DNA of 64,000 nt. Origin: Plazaster borealis (lineage: Eukaryota > Echinodermata > Asteroidea > Forcipulatida > Labidiasteridae). The DNA lies in the NCBI GenBank assembly GCA_021014325.1, contig CM037457.1, forward strand, positions 7,422,721 to 7,486,720, written 5' to 3'. Shown here piece by piece: positions 12,701 through 24,781 of this stretch. The notes below the pieces were generated by a model. The model did no database searches. It was not told where the DNA came from and saw only the letters and a list, made by a program, of their open reading frames with translations. A program made the translations under genes and the position numbers. The first letter of the stretch is position 1, and every line of letters begins with the position of its first letter.

Positions 12701-14036
12701 ATACACAGAAAATGAGCTTGTCAAATCACACACCCTTTAGCACTAATTACTGGGTGTTACAATACCAATAATTAATATTATATCCCAGTCTTTAACAAAG
12801 TTTGATTACCATCTCACAATGTGATACAGTATTAAACTTTTCTCTACTCAGTGGAGTTACATCTGAGTTGTGCGTCAAGTCTTTATTTCTTCTAATATTC
12901 GATCAATACAATGACAAGTTGGACCCAATGTAAACTAGGCCTATGCTTGGGGAGGTGGAATGATGTCTATATAAACCTTGACTACAAGCATTATTGGCTC
13001 TGATAATACAAAGCAGCATTCTCACTAGTTATTAATTATGTCTAGCGGGTTGCAATTCATCATTCGTTCGGAAGAAATTTATTTATAAAGTCGCACGTGA
13101 ATTTTATTAAATTATCATACGACAAAAACCAGAGCAACACTTTTTTTCTATGTTTTTATTTTGGGATGGGCTTAGTTAATCAGCACTGGGGACTTTCATC
13201 TATCAAATATTTCGCAAATGGTGAGAAATTAGGCTCATTTCCCAAAACGAATGTTTGAGTCTTAGGAAATCCTGACAAAGATATTGCTTTTTGCCTGCGT
13301 TTGTGACTTGATTGAGTTGCAAGCCTACGGGGAAGGAGATTGAAGTGAGCGGATAATGAGTAGACTATCTAGAGGGTAGCAGGTGATGTATTGTCGGTAT
13401 ACTCCAGCCACCAATAACCACTACAGCTAAATACCTACAAGGCAACATCAACTTGCTTTAGTCCGGAGTCTGTTAATATCAGGACAACATCCAACATAAT
13501 GACGATCAATAACTCTATCTCTTTGCACCTTATTCCAAGGTTTGAACTATAAACTTCCTCTTTCTTCGGAATAGATTGCATTATATAATTTTAACACGAG
13601 TGATGGGGAATCTTGCAGCTTATTTTGTACTGATGTCTCTTTCAGTGCGTTTTGGATGGCATGGGCGGATACAGTAATGGTTAAACCCAAACTGTTCTCA
13701 AGTACTTTCCACACACGAGAGATGTCTTCAGGCAGTGGCGAAATCCTTGCCAACAAGTTACGGGTTGGTTATAGCAATGCGGCACAAACGTTTTACAGAA
13801 CATGGTAGGGGTAAGCTTAGCACCAGAATACATTGATACTATACTCCAAACCTACATCAAGAAGAAGTGGGGTGTGTTGTGTAATGATTGAACACGCAAG
13901 CAAAATCAAAACAGGTTTTTGTGAACACACAGTATGCATAAGTTTTTAATCTCGGGTCATTGTAAGTTGGGAGTGTGCTGTATTCGAATGGAATCTTAAT
14001 GTCTCCGAACTATATGTTGTCTATTTTGTCTCCAGA
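9726..14036. other. Intergenic DNA, no confident gene
   Basis: AT-rich, with TAGGCCTA at 10335, 10926 and 12936. A 68-codon open stretch on minus at 13547-13756 looks more protein-like than its surroundings (regular hydrophobic spacing, few low-complexity runs) but has no ATG and no domain I recognise. It is discussed as a finding, not called as a gene. Confidence 0.5.
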
Positions 14037-16062
14037 CGTAGCCATTTGACATCTGACATAGCCATTCCAATCATAGCCAATTGACATTGACATAGCCATT
14101 CCAGTCAAAGCCATTTGACATTTGACATAGCCATTCCATTCATGAGCCATTTGACATTTGACATAGCAATTCCAGTCATAGCCACTTGACATTTGACATA
14201 GCCATTCCAGTCACAGCCATTTGACATTTGACATAGGCTAGCCATTCCAGTCACAGCCATATGAGACATTTGACATAGCCATTCCAGTCATAGCCATTTG
14301 GCATTAATTTGACATAGCCATTCCAGTAAAGCCATTAGACATTTGACAAAGCCATTCAAGTCATAGCCATTTAACATTTGACATCCCCATTCCAGTCATA
14401 GCCATTTGACATTAATTTGACATAGCCATTCCAGTTATAGCCATTTAAAATTTGACAAAGCCACTCCAGTCGATAGCCATTTGACATTTGACATAGCCAT
14501 TCCTGTCACAGCAATTTGACATTTGACATAGCCATTCCTGTCACAGCCATTTGACATTTGACACAGCCATTCCAGTCACAGCCATTTGACATTTGACAAA
14601 GGCTAGCCATTCCAGTCATAGCCATTTAACATTTGACAAAGCCACTCCAGTCGATAGCCATTTGACATTTGACATAGCCATTCCTGTCACAGCCATTTGA
14701 CATTTGACATAGCCATTCCAGTTATAGCCATTTGACATTTGACATAGCCATTCCTGTCACAGCCATTTGACATTTGACATAGCCATTCCAGTTATAGCCG
14801 TTTAACATTTGAAATGGCCATTCCAGTCATAGCCATTTGACATTTGACATAGCCATTCCAGTTAAAGCCGTTTAACATTTGACATAGCCATTCCTGTCAA
14901 AGCCATTTGACATTTGACATAGCCATTCCTGTCACATCCATTTGACATTTGACATAGCCATTCCAGTTATAGCCGTTTAACATTTAACATGGCCATTCCA
15001 GTCATAACTATTTGACATTTGACAAAGCCATTCCTGTCAAAGCCATTTGACATTTGACATAGCCATTCCTGTCGCAGCCATTTGACATTACATAACCATT
15101 CCAGTTATAGCCATTTAACCCTTGTGACATTTGCCATAGCCATTCCATTCTCAGCCATTTGACATTTGACATAGCCATTCCAGTCATAGCCATTCGACAT
15201 TAATTTGACATAGCCATTCCAGTTAAAGCCGTTTAACATTTGACATAGCCATTCCTGTCTCATCCATTTGACATTTGACATAGCCATTCCAGTTATAGCC
15301 GTTTAACATTTGACATGGCCATTCCAGTCAGAGCCATTAAACATTTGACATAGCCATTCCTGTCAAAGCCATTTGACATTTGACATAGCCATGCTGTCGC
15401 AGCCATTTGACATTACATAGCCATTCCAGTTATAGCCATTAAACCCTTGTGACATTTGACACAGCCATTCAATTCTCAGCCATTTGCATTTGACATAGCC
15501 ATTCCAGTCATAGCCATTCGACATTAATTTGACATAGCCAGTCCAGTTATAGCCATTCGACATTTGACATAGCCGTTCCAGTTATAGCCATTCAACATTT
15601 GACAAAGCCATTTCAGTCACAGCCATTTGACATTTGACATAGCCATTCCAGTAACAGCCATTTGACATTTGACATAGCCATTCCAGTCACAGCCATTTGA
15701 CATTTGACATAGCCACTCCAGTCATAGCCATTTGACATTTGACATAGCCATGTCACAGCCATTTGACATTTGACATAGCCATTCCAGTCACAGCCATTTG
15801 ACATTTGACATAGCCACTCCAGTCATAGCCATTTAACATTTGACAAAGCCACTCCAGTCATAGCCTTTTGGCATTTGACATAGCCTTTCCAGTCATAGCC
15901 ATTCGACATTTGACATAGCCATTCCAGTCATAGCCATTTGACATAGCCATTCCAATCACAGCCTTGTGACATGTGACATAGCCATTCCATTCTCAGCCAT
16001 TTGACATTATAGCCACTCCAGTCATAGCCATTTTGGCATTTGAAATAGTCATTCCAGTCATC
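14037..16062. repeat. 2-kb minisatellite, 35-bp unit
   Basis: A tandem array built on the phrases AGCCATTTGACATTTGACAT and AGCCATTCCAGTCAC, about 35 bp per unit and roughly 57 units. Variants include TTAATTTGACAT, TAACATTTGACA and CCTGTCACAGCC, and these recur in blocks, so higher-order duplication is likely. Short open frames rich in N, G, Y and W on minus come from the repeat. The array stops where the SINE at 16063 begins. Confidence 0.95.
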
Positions 16063-16537
<475 letters not shown>

Positions 16538-16970
16538 TTGGCGGTTGGTTCTAGACATGCTGTATCCTATGGCTGATCTAAAATGTACACACAGAATTGT
16601 TTTTGAAAGAAATAAGATGGGAGTTTTCTTTTAACTTGTTTTATTCACATAATAAATATTTCTCAAGATGCAAGCTATTTTGTCATAACAAGTTGCTTAA
16701 ATTCCTGTCTTGTTTTGCTTAAGACCGGTAATTTTCTTTTCTTGTTTTCTTTTTAGCATTTTCTTCTTTGAAACTCTAGGTTAGTTCGCACAACTTGGTG
16801 GATCATGTTGAGATGCATAAGGCCCTTAAGTCATGATGAGGAGATCTTATGCAGCATTTGTGATATTTTTTAGAAAAAAATGTATCTCGCTCAATAAGAA
16901 GCAATGTTTGGTACCGTACCTCTTTTTGTGCGTCATTGTATGCATAAAATGCCTGCCTGTCAGGAGATGC
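16538..16970. other. Intergenic DNA, no gene recognised
   Basis: T-rich sequence. Nothing recognisable. Confidence 0.5.
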
Positions 16971-17144
16971 GGCTACGGCCGAATTAGCGGCTACGGCTAC
17001 GGCTACGGCTACGGCTACGGCTACGGCTACGGCTACGGCTACGGCTACGGCTACGGCTAAGGGTGTTGTTGAGGACATCCTATACTTCAACGCATGATGA
17101 CATGATGCAGCCGTAGCCGTAGCCGTAGCCGCCAATTCGGACAG
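16971..17144. repeat. Foldback element with (GGCTAC)n core
   Basis: About 12 GGCTAC units (16989-17058) are followed, after a 50-bp spacer, by inverted units at 17107-17133. The inverted repeat extends beyond the hexamer: 16979-17006 begins CCGAATTAGCGGCTACGG and 17113-17140 ends CCGCCAATTCGG. The structure is therefore a foldback element whose arms contain the hexamer, with expansion on the left arm. The repeating GY (plus) and AV/AT (minus) open frames are artefacts. Confidence 0.8.
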
Positions 17145-19234
17145 CCTAAGTCACCACGGACTTGGTCGGATTACACGGCAGGAATCGACACTGTGTTGGG
17201 TGGATCATCAGTTGGCGCTCAACAGGGCGCCCTCTCTACCAGAATTTTGCACCCGTCATAAAAAAGGGAAAGATACATTCTGTAAAATGTTCAAACATCA
17301 ATACTATATTGTTTTAAAGGAACAAACAATACGTTAATTCAGCCGCACGCATTTACAGCATTTTATTTGGACAGCTGTTTTAAGATCCGTGTTAAAACAA
17401 TGCCATACCGGTGCCAGTCACAACTTGTATCTTACAAAAAGCGTAACTTTCGTGAAACTGCTACTTTGGAATGAAATAGGCCTAAGTGAAATAAAAGTTC
17501 AACCGAATGAATCTTAAAAATGTCAGTCAACTGCAACCAGAACAATATGTCAACGTCTTCTTATTCAGTGTGTTTAGTGTAAAACGTTATGTTAGTTAAT
17601 GTGCTGGCAGGTTTTAATAACTTGACGAGTGGGACAAATAGCGGAGCGTTCTGAATAAGCTGAGATTACAAGTTTTATCAACTCTTATAGGTTTTTTTTT
17701 TCAATCCTCATATATAAGAGAAATAAGTAATTTATTTTTGCATTGTGGAGCGGTGAGCCTGAGAAGACAAACAAAGCTAACACGACCGTCACGAATGGCC
17801 ACAATTTTAATTGCCATTAATTCTTGTACAAAGACCAAAGTGCATTCTGGAAAACGGTTTATTACTTGATGCGTATGTACACAGTTGTATTTATAAGACC
17901 CCCAATGTAGACGAGAGTGCAAATTGTGTCCATTTGAGTTGGCGCCATTTATTTGTCATAATGGTGACGTGAGATGAACTTTTACAAAAAACTAACATGA
18001 TTATCGATTTATTGTCGCCATTACATAAAACCAAATTACATTGCTGATGTCAAACTACATTGACCTATTCGTGGGATCGGTCGATGATCCAAGTAAGTAT
18101 AGCCTATGTCCAGTTTCTCAGTCCAGTTGTCGGACCTGTGAATTATAAAATCCGTTCAATGGCAGAAGAGGGCGTCAAGTGAATGCGAAGCACTATTCTC
18201 TATTCTTGCCTTCAGGTGACAAGAACCCTATTAGCTACGCCACTAAACATGTATAATCATTGCGTCCTTCTTTGTCTAAAAGTGAATGCACAGCTGAATT
18301 TTAAATATTTTTTGTCTTTTTCAACAAAATTTGCAATTAGGTTTTTTCCGTAACAATGGTTTAAATATGGCACGTGATAGTGTTAAATAATTCGTGGGAA
18401 TTCAAAATGGCCCAATAACCGGCGGCCATCTTGGATTTTGTGTTTTCAGCCTGTATTTAGGGGTCAAATTATATCAAGTATCTTTTATCAATGGAATATT
18501 TTTAGCAAGCTAATTCAAAATTTTCAGACACAGAAATATCGTTATAGAATTGTCAGCCAGGCCTTATTGTTGCACATTAGGCCCAGAAGACTGACGGGAA
18601 TTTCGATTGTATAAGTGCAAAACTTAAAATATAAATTTTCACCCAAAATGGGATAAGCTAAAGGTTATAGTGCCCCAACGGTGATACCATTGTATTGATG
18701 ATGTCAAAATAAACAAGTTTGCAATGATTTATATGCCTACAGCATTTGGACAACAAATACGGAAGTTGTGGGAGAATTTCTTTTTTGAAAATGAACCTTT
18801 GTGGCAAGTTTCATAAACTCGGGCACGAACTTTGGGAAATACATGGGAGAGGGTCTTTGTAAGTAAACAACACGGCCCAGTCCCGATAGCGAGATTGTTT
18901 TTCCTACGAACTTTTTGTCCCCCCATACGGAGAACTGTGTACAAACCTCTTTTGATAGCGCCCTCTTTTGAATAATCCTCCTCCAGCCCATGTTAATTTC
19001 CCGTAATGGGACAAAAAGGAAACAAAATCTTGCGTCCCGCGATAGGGTTAAGTCTTGCTCGATGGGTTATGTCACATAGAAGCATACGAGGTTTGATTCA
19101 TGATCACTGATGGTCACTTGAGTTTGTTTTTCGATACTATTTTATTTTTTTCCCCTTTCTCTGATGGTATACGTTAAAGACTTTCATGGTACGTCTACAG
19201 GCTGAACAAAGGTCCGTAAACTCCAGAAGTTTTA
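17145..19234. other. Intergenic DNA with one dispersed repeat
   Basis: TAGGCCTA occurs at 17477. A dispersed repeat at about 18915-19004 (CCCCATACGGAGAACTGTGT, then GATAGCGCCCTCTTTTGAAT) recurs at 21340-21425. No gene is recognised. Confidence 0.5.
18915..19004 (+). repeat. Dispersed repeat family F, copy 1
   Basis: Shares CCCCATACGG, GAACTGTGT, GATAGCGCCCTCTTTTGAAT and TGTTAATTTCCC, in the same order and spacing, with 21340-21425. No termini are defined and the class is unknown. Confidence 0.6.
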
Positions 19235-19696
19235 AACTGCTCACAAAAAGTTAGGAAACTTTTTTTAATCAAGTATATTTTTATTATTTATTACTCTCTT
19301 TGTATATGTTATATATCAATGCAAAGCTGAAGTGTTCCTCTTTAAAATAATACCACATTTGCAATGATTACATGTTGCTGAATTTGGCTACATGAATGAC
19401 AATGAGGCAAAGTCACAAATCAAATGTGCCAAAATTACCGCTTGTTTGAATTACAGTGTCAATTTGTTTGTTCACACAGTAACACAAAATTGCTAAATTT
19501 GGCACATTTGATTTGTGACTTTGTCTCATTCAGATTAATGTGGCCAAGTCCAGTAACATGTCATCATTGCACATTTGGTGTCATTTTAAAGAAGAACACT
19601 TCAGCTTCCTATTGATATGCAACATAATACAAGAGGGTAATAAATAATAAAAATATACATGATTTAAAAAAGTTTCCTAACTTTTTGTGAGCAGTT
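19235..19696. mobile_element. Tc1-type MITE (internally deleted)
   Basis: Inverted termini AACTGCTCACAAAAAG and CTTTTTGTGAGCAGTT are flanked by TA on both sides (19233-19234 and 19697-19698), the Tc1/mariner target. Both arms, about 200 bp each, match the arms of the element at 58715-59531, which still encodes part of a Tc1 transposase. This copy lacks the coding middle: the left arm ends AAAATTAC and joins directly to the GCTTGTTTGAATTACAG of the right arm. It is 462 bp long. Confidence 0.9.
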
Positions 19697-20037
19697 TATA
19701 TAGATTGAGTTGATTAATGGTTTTTGGTTACTATCATGAAGCACACGGCGCACGTTCTTATGAAAATTCAAGTCAGTAGAGGGCGGCATGTCATTCCTCA
19801 AACATCGATCACGGTTCTCAATTTCAAAAGCTAAATATTCAAAAATACTCAGCCCCTTCACACCAAATAACATATATTATTTGCTTACAACTGAACTAAT
19901 TTGTTCTTCTCAATTTTTAGTAGGTTTATAGCTGTTTAACTTTTGAGCTAAGCTTATCCAAAATGAAAACAACCCTGAACGATTGAACTGGCAGTTTCAG
20001 AGGGCTAGTAGTACAGTGTACCAAAAACACTCCAGGT

Positions 20038-20410
20038 TTAAAGGTATCGTACACGTTTGGTAATGACTCAAAACAAATATGAGCATAAAAACTTACTTAG
20101 TAACAAGCAACGGAGAGCTGTTGATAGTATAAAACATTGTGAGAAACGACTCCCTCTGAAGTAACGTAGTTTTGAGAAAGAGGTAATTTCTCACTAAAAT
20201 AATAAAAACTTCTTGCAAGAAGTTTTTATTCCTATCTGAAAGCACACAAATTTGTACAACAAGAGTGTTTTTTCTTTCGTCATTTTCTTGCAACTTCGAT
20301 GACCAATTGAGCCCAAATTTTCACAGGCTTGTTATTGTATGCATATGTTGGGATACACCAAGTGAGAACACTGGTCTTTGACAATTTCCAAACGTGTTCA
20401 GTGCCTTTAA
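20038..20410. mobile_element. TTAA-flanked MITE family A, copy A1
   Basis: The ends are TTAAAGGTATCGTACACG and CGTGTTCAGTGCCTTTAA. The family has termini of about 28 bp, an asymmetric interior and a central hairpin ACTTCTTGCAAGAAGT (here near 20209-20226). TTAA at both ends suggests piggyBac-type integration. There is no coding capacity. Confidence 0.88.
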
Positions 20411-20741
20411 AGTCAACAACACCAGGGGAACAATATTGGACCGTTTTCAATAAAATCACCCGAAAAGCCATGAGACCTTCAATTCAAACCTTTGGTTTAA
20501 AAAAAAAATGGGCACATGCTTTTCTCGATATTAGTGCGGGACACTTTTTAATGCATTACTGATTCAAATCTCCCAAAAATGGATCGGACTGATTTGATTA
20601 CAATCATTGCTTGACAATGCTTAATAATGCTTATTGTTAGAAACCCCATTTGCCAATCATTTTGCCCGAATGTGTGCGACTATCACTTAGGTTTAATGGC
20701 AACATGCCTGGCAGTTGGGCAGCATTCTTAATTGTTTACAA

Positions 20742-20971
20742 GAAACCAGAAACAGAGGTCAAGTCTTATTTTCGGGTTTTCTTTGTTATTTTGTTGAATT
20801 GGTTTTACTTTCATATTATTTATCACTTAGTGTTACATTCCCAACAATACATACAATGCTCATGGCCATAAACTACGTTAAACTAAAATAATCGACGAAA
20901 CAAAATCCCGCCCACGTAAAACTCCATATGGTTGGGACCACAATGGTCCCGGAAGTTCAAATGTGCGCGAG
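20742..20971 (+). repeat. Dispersed repeat family H, copy 1 (partial)
   Basis: Matches 30288-30520 through GAGGTCAAG, ACGTTAAACTAAAAT and the palindromic phrase GGGACCACAATGGTCCC. It corresponds to the right-hand part of the foldback element at 29850-30533 and lacks that element's left terminus. Confidence 0.7.
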
Positions 20972-21077
20972 TTCATAGCACCTATCCTGAACGACATCGA
21001 GTTAAAGTTTGCGTATATGAAAAGCAGTAGGCTGCTACTTTAGTTTACATTGTGTGATCGTGATTTTGTATGCCTGT

Positions 21078-21240
21078 TCATATCGCCTTAAAGAGCGCCC
21101 TCTTGTGTATTAACCTTCGATCATAGATTCTGAATCGTGTTCATCGGTTTGCAAACACCATACTATGGCGAATTAATCCAAAAGTGGACGGAACAATCTG
21201 ATTGGTCAGAATCGCAAAAGTATGGTGGCCCTGAAGGGAC
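21078..21240 (+). repeat. Dispersed repeat family G, copy 1
   Basis: Shares GAGCGCCCTCTTGTG, ATGGCGAATTA and CAATCTGATTGGTCAGAAT with the reverse complement of 34437-34585. The class is unknown and there is no coding capacity. Confidence 0.6.
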
Positions 21241-21339
21241 ATCAAACATATATTTTTACGTGAATACTTACGTAAATATATTCACTTTTTTGGCAGTCGC
21301 AAACCCAGTCATCCGTGAATATTTCCCCCGGAGAGTTTG

Positions 21340-21425
21340 TTCCCCCATACGGCGAACTGTGTGCAAACTTCTTCTGATAGCGCCCTCTTTTGAATCGACC
21401 TCCTTCAGCCTGTGTTAATTTCCCA
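21340..21425 (+). repeat. Dispersed repeat family F, copy 2
   Basis: Counterpart of 18915-19004. A loosely matching inverted segment near 21855-21900 (ATGGGGGACAGATATCTCC) suggests it may be one arm of a larger foldback. TAGGGCCTA lies between them at 21710. Confidence 0.5.
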
Positions 21426-22314
21426 TGGGTGCACCCCCCCCCCCAAAAAAAAAAAATCAACTCCCATAGCATACAGTGCAAAATGCTAATTATTCAAAAA
21501 TACACGAATTAAAAGTCTCACAGCTTTTTACAGTAAAGGGAAAATTATTAATTGACTCTTGAACTTTTATTTTCTGCTCAATTTGATATGGGGAGTCCCT
21601 GGGCCCGTCGAGTTATTCCCCTCCGAATAAAAACACCCCGACACCAGTGTAATTTTCCAAACGTCCGAGCATCAATCTTGAAAAATGTCCCTACACCTCT
21701 CATTTTGTTTAGGGCCTATGCCATCCAAAATACATCCAGTTGGAAGACAACAACCCCCAAGTCACAATTGGGCAAAACTTTTACACTGAAACCCTTTTTG
21801 GGGACTCTCAAATCTGTCTAATCTGTCTAATGTTTTCTTGCTATTTAGTGGGGTGCACCCATATGGGGGACAGATATCTCCGGGGACAGATTTCCCTATG
21901 ACACCCGGCCGCGATTTTGTTTTCCAAAACAGGTTTGCTATAACTACTTTTGTTATGGTTTTGTTTTCCATCCGAATGCGGATTTTTGAAATAAATGTAC
22001 TGATATTGTTTTGTATTATATTGTTTTGTTTGGGGGGAAAATTCGCCACCCGGCCAGCCGCGTATTCAGGAAAATTAGAATCCATGCAGTTCAAAGCGGT
22101 AACATTTCTGTCTCCCCCTTCTTTCTAATGTTAACGATTTTTTATATAATCTTTCTTTATCGGTATAATTTTTTCACTGAGAATACTTGAAGGTAGAATT
22201 TGATTATTTGGCTGACCAATTAGTGAGTAATTAAACGCCACAATTAAGACCTCATCATCCAGACCATAAGACACAACTGTTGAAAAACTTGCACTCACCC
22301 CAAAGTAAATGAAG
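21426..22314. other. Intergenic DNA, no gene recognised
   Basis: Short poly-C and poly-A runs near 21430-21460. Overlapping open frames on both strands at 21550-22130 have no recognisable domain. Confidence 0.45.
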
Positions 22315-22340
22315 TAAGACCCCGCCTAAACTATAGATTT

Positions 22341-22679
22341 TCAAAGACCAGTGTTCTCACTTTGTGTATCCCAACATATGCACAACATAACAAGCCTGTG
22401 AACATTTGGGCTCAATTGGTCATTGAAGTTGCAAAAAAAATGATGAAAGAAAAACACCCTTGTTGTACAAATGTGTTTGCTTTCAGATAGGAATAAAAGG
22501 AAGAAGTCTTTTATTATTTTTGTGAGAAATTACCTCTTTCTGAAAAACTATGTTACTTCAGAGGGAGTCGTTTCTCACAATGTTTTATACTATCAACAGA
22601 TCTCCGTTGCTCGTTACCAAGTAAGTTTTTATGCTAATATATATTTTGAGTAATTACCAAACGTGTACAGTGCCTTTAA
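22341..22679. mobile_element. MITE family A, copy A2 (truncated)
   Basis: The right end is intact (ACGTGTACAGTGCCTTTAA, with TTAA at 22676-22679). The left end begins abruptly at TCAAAGACCAGTG, with the terminal 30 bp or so deleted. The same element is complete in the opposite arm (29163-29542), so the truncation happened after the arms duplicated. Confidence 0.85.
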
Positions 22680-22910
22680 GGGGTTTGTTTAAGGGGCTGG
22701 GTGAAGCATCTTGGGTGTCAGTTTGGCCGAACCTAAAGGTGTATTTAGAATTGGTAAAGCTGATACTCCAGCGTTCATACTTAATGTTGTTCAATGTAAA
22801 CATGAAAAAACTTCGATACTCATTCTCACTCAGACATTGGATTGAACCCCAAAACTCCAGGCAATCACACAAAGTAGGGTATAATGAGAAAGGGATAGAT
22901 AAGTAAATCA

Positions 22911-23265
22911 CCTGAATATCATCACATACGAACGTAATCTTATTTGAATGTGAACAGCAGACCTGAATATCATCAGAGACCAACGTTATCTTATTTTAAT
23001 GTGAACAGCAGACCTGAGTATCATCACAAGCGAACGTAATCTTATTTGAATGTGAACAGCAGACCTGAATATCATCGCAGGCGAACGTAATCTTATTTGA
23101 ATGTGAACAGCAAAGCTGAATATCATCAGAGAACAACGTAATCTTATTTGAATGTGAACAGCAGACCTGAATATCATCAGAGACGAACGTAATCTTTTTT
23201 GAATGTGAACAGCAAACCTGAATATCATCACAGACCAATGAAATCTTATTTGAATATGAACAGCA
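22911..23265. repeat. 51-bp tandem array in the left arm
   Basis: About seven units of 51 bp, each with GTGAACAGCAGACCTGAATA and GAACGTAATCTTATTTGAAT. Because 51 is divisible by three, long open frames run through on minus. They encode a 17-residue repeat and are very likely not genes. The matching array in the right arm has about five units. Confidence 0.9.
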
Positions 23266-23338
23266 GACCTTGTCTTTACTTTTGTTCCAACGTTTTCTTT
23301 CGAGGAACGCATGCATCCAGAAAATTCTCGATTGTACC

Positions 23339-23702
23339 TTAAAGGAACATTACAGAATTGGTTTTTGCTAACTGGCAGTGTAAGCACTTTATATAATCCA
23401 CCATATACATAAACTGACAAACCTGTAGAAGTTTGAGATCGATCGGCCATCTGGGTCACGAGAAAATAGTGAAAAACCGATTACACATTTGCATGTGTTA
23501 TACAATGCATGAAGAAAACGCTCATGAGCGATAAACTCCAATCGGAAATTAGTTTTATTTATTTCTCATCAAATATGGCATTTCAGACAGAAATATTTCT
23601 AGGGATGTTTTCTACTATCATTACCATTAGACCGTGTAAGTTTTATGTAAATCTGTGATCATAAAGAAAATTTTAATTACCAGTTCTGTAACGTTCCTTT
23701 AA
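23339..23702 (+). mobile_element. TTAA-flanked MITE family B, copy 2
   Basis: Begins TTAAAGGAACATTACAG and ends CTGTAACGTTCCTTTAA. The right arm of the composite lacks it and shows TTAA at the same place (28602-28605), a near-empty site that supports TTAA duplication on insertion. The interior includes the palindrome CGCTCATGAGCG. Confidence 0.88.
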
Positions 23703-24781
23703 GTACACAAACATTGTTAGACTCCAAGTGCGCAACCAAAGGGACTTGAACCTGTTGACTTGAGCGCGAAAATAATCACATTAGAATGTATAGGTTTTGT
23801 TGCATGGTTTTGACAGACCCTTCTTATTTGCATAATAGACTAATACAAAGCTACAAATTCACAACTAACTTGTCGTGGTTTACAAAATACAATATATAAC
23901 AGACACAAAATATTATATTTCTTGATTTTGTATTTTGAAGACATTAAATATTGCGGGAATGATTAATTATTGATTAATAATTACATCCCGCTTGCCAGGG
24001 TTTTTAAATGTTTTGTTCGAGGTGTACACACATCTCAGACACACTTTCATCTTTCAACATGGATAACGTGCAATCAGCTTCGATGGCATTTTGTTCTCTA
24101 TCGTATCAATTTTTGTTGCTGATAAGTGTTCCACCATTTGATAGCTTAGTAGGCGAGGAGCTAGCCTCTCTTTGGAATTCGTTGGCTGCTTTGTTTCATG
24201 GGTTCTTCTTGTCCAGCATATGTGATTTGCCTGCACCGAACCCAAGGCTTCACACTCTTCTGTTCCCTGATTTGGTAGGACTCCTACTATAGTACTAGGA
24301 GGTGATCAACCAAACCCAAGAAATCTGTTCGATGATCTAGTGAGAGACCCGGCAAGATGATTTCGACTGCATGCGCAGTCGAAACGCCCGAGTCCTTGAT
24401 GATGATCACCCGAGATCTAGAACCCTTCATCACCAACCAGGGACGATCTGCACCAGCCCGTCAACAGAATTCTGCATGGCTTTGATATGGCTTCGCCAGT
24501 ATCCAACTTACGACGTTCTTTCTGCACTTTTCAACATGGACGAGGCAGCTGTGACGCGAGATATCTATTCAATCGTAACTTTACTTTGGTACTATTTTAA
24601 ATCATTTATTTCCTGGCCAAGCAGAGAAGTATGGCTCACCATGAGAGGGCAATGGGATACATTTCCCCGGGCAGTGGGGGCCATCGATGGCACCCTACAT
24701 GAAATATTGAGATAGCAGGCGGAGAGCCAACAAGATTTTTACAGCGGCGGGTATTCTCGATATCATTGCATGAGCACACAG

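Larger units (their letters stand above)
22315..23888 (+). repeat. Left inverted arm of the Harbinger composite
   Basis: The reverse complement of this segment aligns with 28417-29593 almost end to end, including phrases such as GATGCTTCACCCAGCCCCTT and TTGGTTGCGCACTT (read on the right arm). Differences on the left: a 364-bp family B MITE inserted at 23339-23702, a deletion of the outer end of the family A MITE, and more units in the 51-bp array. The inner limit is at TTTACAAAAT (about 23888). Confidence 0.8.

Noticed and set aside
16803..17135. AV/AT- and GY-repeat proteins
   Set aside because: Translation of the GGCTAC hexamer array on both strands.
22986..23459. 157-codon minus-strand frame with repeated VHIQIRLRS-like phrases
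   Set aside because: Translation of the 51-bp array within a transposon arm.
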